Of a stretch of 64,000 nt of DNA, positions 49,101-59,025 are shown one piece after another. Where the stretch lies: positions 310,001-374,000 of the forward strand of contig JAKULF010000020.1 of assembly GCA_022661535.1 (NCBI GenBank), in the 5' to 3' direction. How positions within the stretch are numbered: position 1 is the first letter of the stretch; every line of letters begins with the position of its first letter. This stretch comes from Eutypa lata (lineage: Eukaryota; Ascomycota; Sordariomycetes; Xylariales; Diatrypaceae). The notes below the pieces were generated by a model. The model was given only the letters and a program-made list of their open reading frames with translations, was not told the origin of the DNA and did no database searches. The position numbers and the translations under genes were made by a program.

Positions 49101-51883
49101 CTGCTGATTGGATCTGCTAGGTAAGTCAGGTGCCTTGGCAACTCGGTCCTCCACTAGACTTTCAGCAAAAGAAGGGAAAAAAGGACTAGCGCTCTTCCAT
49201 CTTCTCCTCCGTAACACTTCTATCCTTGGCAGCATGGCAGTGCTAGCTAAGCCTAATATAGTGTAGAGGAACGCAAATCTTCTCGATGCCCCCAGTGCCC
49301 CTCTAAAATAGCCAAGGTGATTGGTGAACTAGCATATTCTCCCTCTTCTAGCGATCTTCTAGCGTCACGGCCCCCTCGTGCCGCTGCAATGGTGCTTTCG
49401 TAGAAGCTTCCGGATGTACACGTCGATGCTTGAATAATTGTTAGCCGAAACGTTAGCTGGTACGGGATGGCTACCGATAGGCAGTATATGTGATCGACTC
49501 TGGGATTACTATCTCGATACTTGTAATTGCTTGCTTTTATATGGCATTTTAAAGTATATAAACAGTTTCGAAAGCATTATGCAAACCCTGGCTAAAGGTT
49601 TCCAAGAAGTAATTTTGACGGTTTCGGCTTACATTATTTCAAGCATTAGAGTGTAGGTACATACATAACATAGTGGCATGAGTGGTTGACCCGCTGGGCG
49701 ACAGAAGAGAACGGATGACGATAGGGTGAATCGAAGTCCCAATGGTGCAAGTAGTAATGTACGTCGTAGGCATATAGACGTATATGTTATGCACGTTTTC
49801 TCGAATACAGAGTAGACACGATCGTAGCTGATGCTGGCTTTACTTTCGATCGGTGGATATAGATTCATAGCGAAGAACATTGGTGGCCACTTGGACTGTA
49901 GTGAGAAAGTTCTTGGGTACCATGCTATGTAAGGTAGTCGGGTAGTATACATGCTTAGCATCCTAGGCACCTAACTGCATAAGGAAGCCCCCAATACCAC
50001 CACTTACGGGCTGACTCTACACTCCCTGACTACCTAAATACTTCGTACCTAATGTCGACAGACATCGCCATCTACATACATAGTTATGTATCAGCAAAGA
50101 CTGTAGTCTAGTAGACAAAGAACGACAGGACTAGCAGAAGTGGTGGCGTGTTCTTGGCAATATATCAAGTCTGAGCTTATTGGATATACCATATTTATGC
50201 GATCGTTGCTACACGTGGTTCTAACAGTGGAGTTAACTTATAATTCATGCTGTAGTATATACATATAGTACATACATATATGTATAGTGACGAAGAACCC
50301 TTGCTCTTTCAATTTATACTCGAGATGCTCAAAGTTAGGTACACATTCAATGTTCTGACATTCAACATTGAATAGCGATATATGTAGTAGTATAAGTACT
50401 GAAGAGAGGTAGTGCTGTATGTATTCATATTTAGGTTAGGTAAGTACATACCTAATATTATAGTGTCGGGTTGGGAGCTGCTACATCAATCAAAGTTGAG
50501 TAAATGGGGTGGTATGGAGTACCCATCATACCCCTGCAAATCCCTGCAAATCCCTGTGATCCTCATACAAGATTAGAAGTACTTTGGTCGGCCGAGGGTA
50601 CATACTCATGGTGCCCAGAGCCAGCCCATACCCCCTTGTCTTTGACTTTCCCTTTTTTCTTTAATCAATCAAGTGCCTCCCACCCCGTACCACCACCCAC
50701 TTTCCGCTTTGCCTTCCTATTGCTCCCAAGAATCAACTTGCACTTCCGAAGAGTGAGAAACAAGTTTGTCAGAATATAATCATTACTTACTTACGTCGAC
50801 CGTGTCAATCCTTGTCTCATTCTATACTCTCACTACCATATTAGTTACCTAACTATACATATATCTTCTCTAACGATTCCTCTATCCGGCTCCGGACTTC
50901 CAATTAAGAACTCTTTGTCATCCATCTCTTCGCATTATTGGATATATCACGACGATAACGACGACGACGACGACAACGACGAAGAAGAAGAAGCTGCTGT
51001 TGTAATACTAAACAAACGAGAACTTTATTATCTCGTCAATCTTAAAGGGGAATTCCCGATTGTATTCGCTGTCTATCGATCACGCGCTCTGTCAACTCCT
51101 CATCATTCGTTCCGGATCTGTTTCTGCACTTGTTCTCAACACTACGTACACCAGGAACGCACCGTTTGCCGTCACGTCGTGAGACATAATTTGGCCAAAG
51201 GAAGACGTTGGAAGACGTGGGTTGAGAGAAGGAAGGTTTTCTTCTCCCGTGTATCACGACATAACTGGTGTCAATTCATCTGGCGCTATAGTTCCAACTA
51301 GTCGAACCCGCGACATTTCGAAACCTTATTGTACGCCCACCCACTGTTTATAACATCATAGCCAACCCATCGAACGGGATCCATACAGCCAGGATCACAA
51401 GCCTACGTTACTATCGGCAAGCGGGACTTGTCTTTAGGTTGTTACTCTCCTGCTATTGATTGGGGACTTATAATCATACAATTCCGGCATCAGTTTTATC
51501 GTCCGATGTGGTAAATCGGCCTTCGCCTGAGAAGTGACGCGATACCCAGCTGGTTGGTCTTGTTTGGAGATAAAAAGTGCTTCCTATCGCCGCTTCTGCT
51601 GCTACCCGCTTAGTGTTGAGGTGAGACGGCATTGATTGGCAGGACAACTTTGCGATATTCAACATAAATTCGGGGGTTCTTGCAGCGCATGTGAGCTGGC
51701 TAACTGCACTGAGTCTAATTGCCTGTGTTTTTTCTCTACGAACAAACGTAATCTACGCAGTCGACGACGATTCCTTTTCTATGGAATGCTAGATTAACTG
51801 TGATTTGTGTCGTTCCGGAGACACTGTTTGCTACCCGTTGCATAGCAAGACGCATATCCCCGTTTCTTGTCTAGAAAGAGATA
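46193..51883. other. Gene desert, right arm, and upstream region of the RGS gene
   Basis: About 5.7 kb with no supportable gene. It includes a perfect 9-bp inverted repeat at 50346-50372 and a (GAC/GAA)n trinucleotide run at about 50950-50996. The final 1 kb before 51884 is probably the promoter and leader of the RGS gene. The open frame at 50915-51301 starts with TTG and looks like leader sequence. Confidence 0.5.
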
Positions 51884-52930
51884 ATGGGAAGATCTAGATC
51901 ACCGAAGATTTGGTCAGTTTGCTCAAACCCATCACCGAGGGCCTTATCACCCTCGTCATCAGTCTTCTCCGACTGGGACACAGAGACCATGGCTTCATCC
52001 CGGCCGTCCAGTATGGCCATACCGCGCACAACATCTCCGATAAATAAAGCCCCATCATTATCTGAAATTCTTTCTAATACCGCACCACCACCCTGGACGC
52101 TCAGCGCATTTATGGCCTACCTTTCTCAGAATCACTGCCTGGAAACGCTCGAGTTTGTTTTGGATGCTGATCGCTACAGAGCCGCCCATGATCGCGTATC
52201 ACATCCATCTGGGGATTTCAGTGTTCCTAGTGGATCAGGACAGATTTGTACATTATGGCAGAAGGTGATTGATGCGTATATAATGCCATGTGCACCCCGA
52301 GAAGTGAATCTTCCGGCACATGTCCGTGACCGTTTACTTCGGCTACAATGTTCGTCGGTCGGTCCGCCACACCCGTCCGAGCTAGATGAAGCGGTCCAGA
52401 TCGTCCACGAGCTTATGAACGACTCGGTCTTGGTTCCGTTTCTGGAATCAGTTATGCCAGTTTTGGCCGACCCGCTTATGGAGGAGGATGTCCAGGAACC
52501 CAGACAAGGGCGATCCCGCTTGAGAATTCCTAGGGACGGAAGTACCTCAGGGGAAGAAGCCAGTCAGTCGCCCAAGGCGGCTTTTCTCCCGCTTCTTGGA
52601 ATCAACCGAATGTCTACTCACCGCCCGATATCTACTTCGGATTTAAGTGAGATCGAACTGGTCACCGACGACAGCAGTAGTCCAAACTCAACACCTGGAT
52701 TTGAGCCATTAACTCCTCCAACGACACCGCCCACATCGGATTTCACCTCTGGTGGGTCGCCTAATACTTTCCAGAGGGCAATGTCTGGAAATAGCTGGAA
52801 GAAAATGGGAGCGAAGCTGGGGTTGGGCAGGAAAAGCAAATCTTCACGTCGCTTGCACCAAAGCGGTACGTCTTCGGCTGAAATGGATCAAGTTTCGACG
52901 TCGGACTCTGTTAGCCGGCCTCCTTTATGA
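51884..52930 (+). CDS. rgsA: Regulator of G-protein signalling (RGS domain, RgsA-like)
   Basis: This is probably a GTPase-activating protein for a heterotrimeric G-alpha subunit, dampening nutrient or stress signalling as Aspergillus RgsA and yeast Rgs2 do. The frame from 51884 encodes 348 residues. Residues 1-60 are Ser/Pro-rich. The RGS fold covers about 71-192: WTLSAFMAYLSQNHCLETLE, VLDADRYRAAHD, IDAYIMPCAPREVNLPAHVR and VQIVHELMNDSVLVPFLESV. A Ser/Pro/Thr-rich tail and a basic patch (KKMGAKLGLGRKSKSSRR) follow. The TGA at 52928 interrupts a frame that stays open, in the same register, to 53785. Either an intron removes the stop or the protein ends here. The domain call is confident and the C terminus is not. 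Confidence 0.88.
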   Translation: MGRSRSPKIWSVCSNPSPRALSPSSSVFSDWDTETMASSRPSSMAIPRTTSPINKAPSLSEILSNTAPPPWTLSAFMAYLSQNHCLETLEFVLDADRYRAAHDRVSHPSGDFSVPSGSGQICTLWQKVIDAYIMPCAPREVNLPAHVRDRLLRLQCSSVGPPHPSELDEAVQIVHELMNDSVLVPFLESVMPVLADPLMEEDVQEPRQGRSRLRIPRDGSTSGEEASQSPKAAFLPLLGINRMSTHRPISTSDLSEIELVTDDSSSPNSTPGFEPLTPPTTPPTSDFTSGGSPNTFQRAMSGNSWKKMGAKLGLGRKSKSSRRLHQSGTSSAEMDQVSTSDSVSRPPL

Positions 52931-53785
52931 GGGTTACAGGTCACACCATCACATGATATTTCTGTTGTTGAAACTTCCCGTAGCCGTAGCCCCTCGCCGT
53001 CGCCGTTACGGAAAGTGGCTACTGTTATGAGCGTAAGATCTCCCTGGGAAGATCCTCACCCCGGTGAGCGATTCTCGATTCCATTCGAGGCGCCCGGTTG
53101 GACAGGAAGAGACAACAAAATCAGCGGGAAATTCATGGATGGCGTGGCCGCAAAAGCGGAATGCACACGCAAAAACGATCAGATTGGAATGGTTCATCGC
53201 AGCCCCCGCATGCGACGAGGTAACTCATTTCCAAAGCCATTGATGATTCCATCAAAGGTACCGGAGGAAATCGAAGCAAAGAGCGCACCAGTCCCGGAGC
53301 AGACTTATGATATCGCATCACGCTCACCATCAAGATCACCTTCTTTTCCCTTCCCTGTATCAAACCAGCCGTTTGAGCTTGATACAGATAGCGAGACCGC
53401 AGTCGCAACGGAAGCTAGTACGAGTGAAACGGCTACCACAAATGAGCCGGACCCAGACCCGGAATCGGACGACGTTGAGAGTCCTTCTATACAGCAAGAC
53501 TGCACCGATTTCTCCAATTACCTCGGCATTTCCCTCAAAGCTGAAACTGAAACGGATATCGCTCCTGTTTCTGTGGTCGATTCGGACAGTGTTACTCGAG
53601 TTAGCTCAGTGGAAGATGCGTATGGCTGGGAAGCCGAATTGGACAGGAAGATAAAGTGTGAGGTTGCTAGCGCACAAGCGCTCTGCCCCTATCAATGCGC
53701 ACGACGCACGATAGCAAGCAAACACAGCCTGCTCCATCGCGTCTTCACTATGCATTCAAGCCGCAGGATCAATTCCCGATCCTAG
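52931..53785 (+). CDS. In-frame continuation beyond the RGS stop codon
   Basis: This frame is in register with the RGS frame and begins straight after its TGA. It reads VTPSHDISVVETSRSRSPSP, then VRSPWEDPHPGERFSIPFEA, and ends near SSVEDAYGWEAELDRKIKCE and a basic tail, with TAG at 53783-53785. Composition (Ser/Pro/Glu-rich, no other in-frame stop for 284 codons) looks coding. The likeliest reading is a longer RGS protein in which a short intron, for example 52892-52939 ending TTACAG, removes the stop. That donor (GTTTCG) is weak. A better donor, GTACGT at 52866, does not keep frame with TTACAG. A separate gene from the ATG at 53027, or a nonsense mutation, cannot be excluded. Confidence 0.55.
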   Translation, partial: GLQVTPSHDISVVETSRSRSPSPSPLRKVATVMSVRSPWEDPHPGERFSIPFEAPGWTGRDNKISGKFMDGVAAKAECTRKNDQIGMVHRSPRMRRGNSFPKPLMIPSKVPEEIEAKSAPVPEQTYDIASRSPSRSPSFPFPVSNQPFELDTDSETAVATEASTSETATTNEPDPDPESDDVESPSIQQDCTDFSNYLGISLKAETETDIAPVSVVDSDSVTRVSSVEDAYGWEAELDRKIKCEVASAQALCPYQCARRTIASKHSLLHRVFTMHSSRRINSRS

Positions 53786-55480
53786 TGCTATTCAACATTC
53801 ATTGTCATAAGCGAAAATGACTCCTCCTATTCCACAACAAATTTTTAGATTCATGACACGCCTCGGTTGGTCGGTTTTTGGAGCGTGGGTTTTTATTATC
53901 TCACGTACTTATGTATGGTTTTTGGCATAGCATTCATTGGAGGCATTTGAAATCATGACGACAGGAGCATTCATCATCATCATCATCATCATCGATACCA
54001 TCGACATCATCAATCATTGTTCGGCGTTTTTTCCCCCTCCCTTCTCTCGATCTTGGGTACTTTTTAGGCAAACAAAAACGAAACATGGCGTTCCAAGGGG
54101 AGAGAGGCAAAGATTTTTAAAAAATTCGGGATTCAAATCATGATAGACTGGTCTGGGGTTCACATTCAATGTTGTAACTTTTTTTTATCTATTTATTGGC
54201 GAGGCGTTTTCAACCGGAACAAAGGCGGGCAAATGTACATACATATAACTACATATACACACACATTACATTACGATTTGTTTAGTATAATAACTACATC
54301 CATCCTCAACTCATACACTGAGGCAGTAAAGCATTCATTCAGCATTTTTGGGGGGCTACGTGAGCCTTTGTGGTGAGGTGAGGGCATTTGGCTGGCTGAC
54401 TTCCTTCGCAAAACATGAGCAGCATACTTGCAAACCTACCTACATCGGACAGATCGGGATAAATTAGCTTTCTACCTAGGTAGGTATCTTCCCCTCCCTC
54501 CCTCTCCTCTTGAAAGAACGCTACTAGGTATGTATGTAGGTCAGGGCTGCATGCATATATACAGACATGCATGCATATAAAGTAGGGCACACGCGTCTTC
54601 TCACAGGGACTTTCCCTCCACACGCCTGTCGGCAGATGTAGGGTGATTTATCACATTACTGATTACTTACCTACATATGTACTTGGAGGCTTACATGTAA
54701 GCAAGTACGTAGGTAGGTACATAAAAGAAGTATGTATGTGTATGTATGTATGTATGTATGTAGGTAGGTAAGGCTCCCTAGCGAACTATCTAGATGCAGT
54801 CAGAATAGAATGCCTGCAGAACAAGCATGACATTAATTAGCCTGCATTAGGTACTTAGACAGGACAAAAGAAACAAAGATAACTAATGCTGGCTAGCCGG
54901 CCTGCCTACCTCTGAGTGGCTGTCAACTTTTGTATGAATACACAGGTAATCTAATTGATTCTTGGTCCCCCTCCTCCCCTTCCTCCCTCAGACAGACAGA
55001 TAGATATACAGACGCTGGGAGCTTAGGTGGGGATGGTGGGCTACGGTACCTACCTACCTATGTATGCGGGTAGTTAGGGGGTAGGAAGAAATAAAGAATG
55101 AATGTAAAGATAAGTATTACTATGTATGTAGACACCAAGCAAGCAAAGGATACCCCCCCAAGACTCCGCCTATCTATCTATTTACAAAAGTTTAACTACC
55201 TGCGTCGTGCGTTTCTTTTCTTCTCTTTTCTTCTTCTTTCTTTTGTGCTGGAAAAAAGGAAGGGGGGGGAATAGCTAAAGCTCTTTGCGGAAGTTGAAGC
55301 TGAGTAAGTAGGTGGGTAGGTAGGCAATTGATAGACGATCGACGATATACAGTATTTATATGTATGGGATTGTATTGTATTGATGGATGTAGATATGTCG
55401 ATAGGTATGTTGGGTAAGTATGTATATATATACTTTCTATTAGTTATATATATATATATAAAAGTAATATTAAAAAAAGA
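53786..55480. other. Intergenic stretch rich in simple repeats
   Basis: This is a tail-to-tail region between the RGS locus and GUT2. It contains (ATC)n near 53975-53993, TAGG/CCTA clusters near 54474-54487 and 54709-54722, a (TATG)n plus TAGG run at 54731-54772, and a (TA)n run near 55445-55460. No gene. Confidence 0.6.
54731..54772. repeat. (TATG)n/(TAGG)n microsatellite
   Basis: About eight TATG-type units grade into TAGG units and then end. It is the longest member of the TAGG/CCTA family seen in this window. Confidence 0.85.
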
Positions 55481-57692
55481 CTATTCCTCAACGGGCGGCT
55501 TGTCATGTCTCGAATACATCTTATACTCGAGGGAGGTAGAGAGGTCTAGCTTGCCCTTCTCGACCTGAGCCCGCGTGACGGACAACATGGGGTTGGGCAG
55601 ACCCATTGACTCGAGGAAAGCAACGGCTAAAATTTATCTTGTTAGTACTCATTCATCCATGCATTTATTTATTTCACGTGTAGGGTGTAGGGTGTAGGGT
55701 GTAAGTAAGTTAAGAGTCTAGATTTCTTTTACCCCCTCTTCTTGAGATTAGGAGATGATGGGAGGGGTTTTAAGAGAATTGATTGGTCAACTTACTATCC
55801 TTCCACTCCCTATCCTGCCGCTTCCGGTCCCACTTGAGCTCCTCGCTCATGATATCAATAATACGCGGGAGGCACTCGAGGGCAGCCTGGGCATTGAGGA
55901 AGGCGAGGCGGGTGCGGCGCGCCAGCACGTCGACGGCGGTCTGGGCGTACTCGTGGGCGACGGCGTACCGGACCTCGCCATCGACGAAGGGGTACATGGT
56001 GGCGATGCGCTCGCCGCGGGCGGGGAAGCGCTTGTCGGTGGGCTTGCAGAGGGCCGCGACGGTCCAGGCCCGGTCGCCGTAGCTCTCCGTCAGGTGCTTA
56101 GCCACCTCGGTCTCGACACCGAAGTGTTGGATGAGGTGGATGAAGAGCGTCTTGCTGAAGCCGTGCGCCCCGATGAGCCGCACGTTGTGCGTCTGGCACG
56201 TCCCGTTGAGGATCGCCCCGTCGTCCACCTCCTCCGTGCCGCTGACCCGCGGCGCGTTCGGGTACGGCTTCGTCGGGAGCTTGAATTCCGTGATCGCCGC
56301 GTCCACGCACTCCTCTGCCATCTGCCGGTACGTCGTCCACTTGCCGCCCGCGCACGTCACGAGACCCGAATCCGAGATGTCCACCAAGTGGTTTCGCACC
56401 AAGGACTCCGTGTTCTTAGCCTTGGGGTCCTTGACGAGGGGGCGGAGACCCGACCACGCGGCTAGAACATCGCCACGGCGGACGTTGATGTCGGGCGAGA
56501 GGTAGTGGCTGATCTCTTCCAGAATCCACTGGATGGACTTCTCATCAGGTAGCGGGTTAGGCGTGATAGTCGCGGGCTCGTCGGTAGTTCCGGCAATTGT
56601 GTTGCCTTGCCATGGCAAGAAGAAGATCACTCGGCCGTCGGAGGTGGAAGGATCGATTAGACCCATCTTTGCCGGGCTGTAGTATCCCGGCAAGATAACG
56701 TGCACACCAGAAGCAGGCGCGACGATTTCCTTGCAGTTTTGGTCATCGAGCTTCCGTATTGAATCGGTAAAAGGACCTGTGCAGTTGATGACGCATTTTG
56801 CCTTTATTTTGAACTCCTCGCCATTCTGACCGCTTCGTTCGGGAATGCGATCCTTTACCACGGCGCCATTTAGCCTGCCGTTTTCATCTTTCAGCAACCC
56901 GGTGACCTCGGCATGGTTAAGGATCGTAGCTCCATATACAGCAGCGGTCATAGCAATCGACACGTTCATTCTCGAGTCGTTGTGCGCCCCGTCGTAGTAG
57001 ACCAACGCACCCACGAGGTCCGTCTTCTTCAACATGGGGAACGCGTCAATGGCCTTGCTCTTGGTCAGGAAGTAGGAAGACTCGATTCCCTCGCTACCGG
57101 CCAGGAAGTCGTAGAATTTGGTGCCCGCCCAGTAGTACGGAGCCTTCCACCACTTGTCTAGCGGCAGCATGATGGGGAGCCATGAGCTCAGATGCGGCGC
57201 CGTCTGGAGGAAATATTTGCGCTCTTTCAAGGCCTCCCTGACTAGCTGGTATTGGTTATAGTCGAGGTTCCATACAGCCTTCTCTAAGTATCTCACACCA
57301 CCGTGCACGAGCTTCGTGCTTTTACTGCTGGTCCCACTGCTGAAGTCATCCCGCTCAACCACCGCCACCTTCAGCCCTCGGGTAACGGCATCGAGCGCAA
57401 CACCGGCACCGGTGGCACCAGCGCCGACGACCAATACATCATATTCCTCGTCTGCGTCGTTGCTCTTCTTTAGGTCGGCGATCTGCTGCTCACGCGATTT
57501 GATCTTAGGAAACCGCGGGAGCTTGAAGGTGCCATCGGCGCCGTAGATGGGAGGGGGAACCGCAGGGTCTTCGTAGCCGGGGATATTTCGTGGCCGGTAG
57601 GAGTAGAGAAGTGCACCACCACCAACAGCAGCGACCGTGGCAGGAAGAGCTAAGCGTCTCAGCACGTGTCTTCCTCTGGAGATTTTGGACAT
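55481..57692 (-). CDS. gut2: Mitochondrial FAD-dependent glycerol-3-phosphate dehydrogenase
   Basis: The enzyme oxidises sn-glycerol 3-phosphate to dihydroxyacetone phosphate at the outer face of the inner mitochondrial membrane and passes electrons to ubiquinone. It serves glycerol use and the glycerol phosphate shuttle. Minus-strand exon 1 is 57692-55796 and exon 2 is 55626-55481, giving 680 residues. The N terminus is basic with a hydrophobic stretch (LPATVAAVGGGALLYSY, about 16-32), as expected for inner-membrane targeting. The FAD-binding motif GAGATG is at residues 90-95, followed by VVERDDFSSGTSSKSTKLVH and GGVRYLEKAV. Later blocks include GVHVILPGYYSPAKMGLIDP, FFLPWQGNTIAGTTDEPA and AWSGLRPLVKDP. 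The C-terminal exon encodes VAFLESMGLPNPMLSVTRAQ and ends PPVEE. The intron sits only 48 codons from the stop. The enzyme looks complete. Confidence 0.97.
55679..55706. repeat. Short TAGGGTG tandem repeat within GUT2 intron
   Basis: Three copies of TAGGGTG in a row, followed by TAAGTAAG, lie in the only intron of GUT2. The unit resembles but is not the telomere repeat TTAGGG, and too few copies are present to be a telomeric relic. Confidence 0.7.
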
Positions 57693-59025
57693 AATGCGGA
57701 GAGATGCTTAGAGACGAATCTCTGTTTATTTTCCTCTTTTTCTCTCTCTCTCGCTCTCTTTTCGATCACCGGCTACAGGTGAGGTCGACTCGAGCTTCTT
57801 GTCGGAGGCACAAAGAGCAAGCCAAAAAAAAAAGGAAGGAGAAAAATTCCGCCAGTAAGCAACGCCCGCGTCTCCAGGTTATGATGTACGGTAGTAGGTT
57901 GAAATATGGAATTTTAAGCTAGGTAGGTAGCTTAAAGGATTAGCAACGGCGGGTGCGTAAGGCACGGCGCGAGCTTGAGAGTTCAAGGTTGTTGGCAAGA
58001 CGTTGTGGGTAACCCGAGTAAGGAGTGGAAATAGAACCGCACTGAAATCTGCGGCTATGACGTTTGGAACTTTGGATGCTGGTCCCAAAGTTATACCTGC
58101 TTCATTCCTATTGGCAAGACATGGGTAGGGGTGGTTAGGCTTGGGAGATCCACGCAGTCGGGGCTATTGATAACTACCGCTTTAATGAATACCTAGTAGA
58201 GTAGTTTCTTCACGTTATGAAGACATTCTTGGCGTTATACTGAGTGACTGGCACAGATGAAAGGAATGTATGGATCATAGGGGGAACAGAGAAATGGGGA
58301 ATGAGGTAATTATCAATGGGCCTCTGAAAATTCAACATGGTCATTTGCAATTGAGAAGGGAGAATCGGACGGAGAAGATTGGCCGGGCCAACCTAGCAAG
58401 TCCTGGCCTAAGATCCTCCCCACGTGGAGTCGCATCCTAAGTAGATAAAATATTCGCGTTAAAATAATGCGAAAGTCAATAGAGGGGCTATGGGGGAAAT
58501 CTTGGCAACGAAGAATAATAATGTAAGTTCATTCCTTTCGGAACCAACAAATGTCCATCAATTGGGAATAATTCCGAATATATCCTAAGAAGCTCTCGTA
58601 TGCTTCTCCAATACAATTAACGGCATATATTTAATTGCGCCATCATGGTATGCGATTGAGACTCGTTGAGAAGTAAGTAGGTACCTACTTATAATAATGT
58701 TCAATTCAAGTTGACGATCTGCTATGACATTCATAAAACTTAGCTTAGGTACCTACAGCTGTGGTGGAGGCACGCATTGTCACATTACACAGCTAGTTTT
58801 CTCCTATACTTGCTAAATAGGGTAATCCGTGATAAGTGAACTCTTACGAATATGTTGAGTCTTTTCTAAAGATAACCTTGAACTAGTTAGCCCACGTCAT
58901 CCAGCCTTTTCATTATAGGTTGTGCTACTTGAATTTCCATATAACGGAATGTAATTTATGATATCTTGAGCATTTAGTTACAGACCACTTGTTTTATGCA
59001 GGCAGGTATGTAGGTTAACTACTTA
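57693..59025. other. Upstream region of GUT2; 3' flank of the MHYT gene
   Basis: About 1.3 kb with no gene. CT-rich runs at about 57730-57765 lie just upstream of the GUT2 start. The rest is featureless to the eye. Confidence 0.55.

Noticed and set aside
50915..51301. Open frame with an acidic run upstream of the RGS gene
   Set aside because: It starts with TTG. The acidic run is a GAC/GAA microsatellite, and it most likely lies in the RGS leader.
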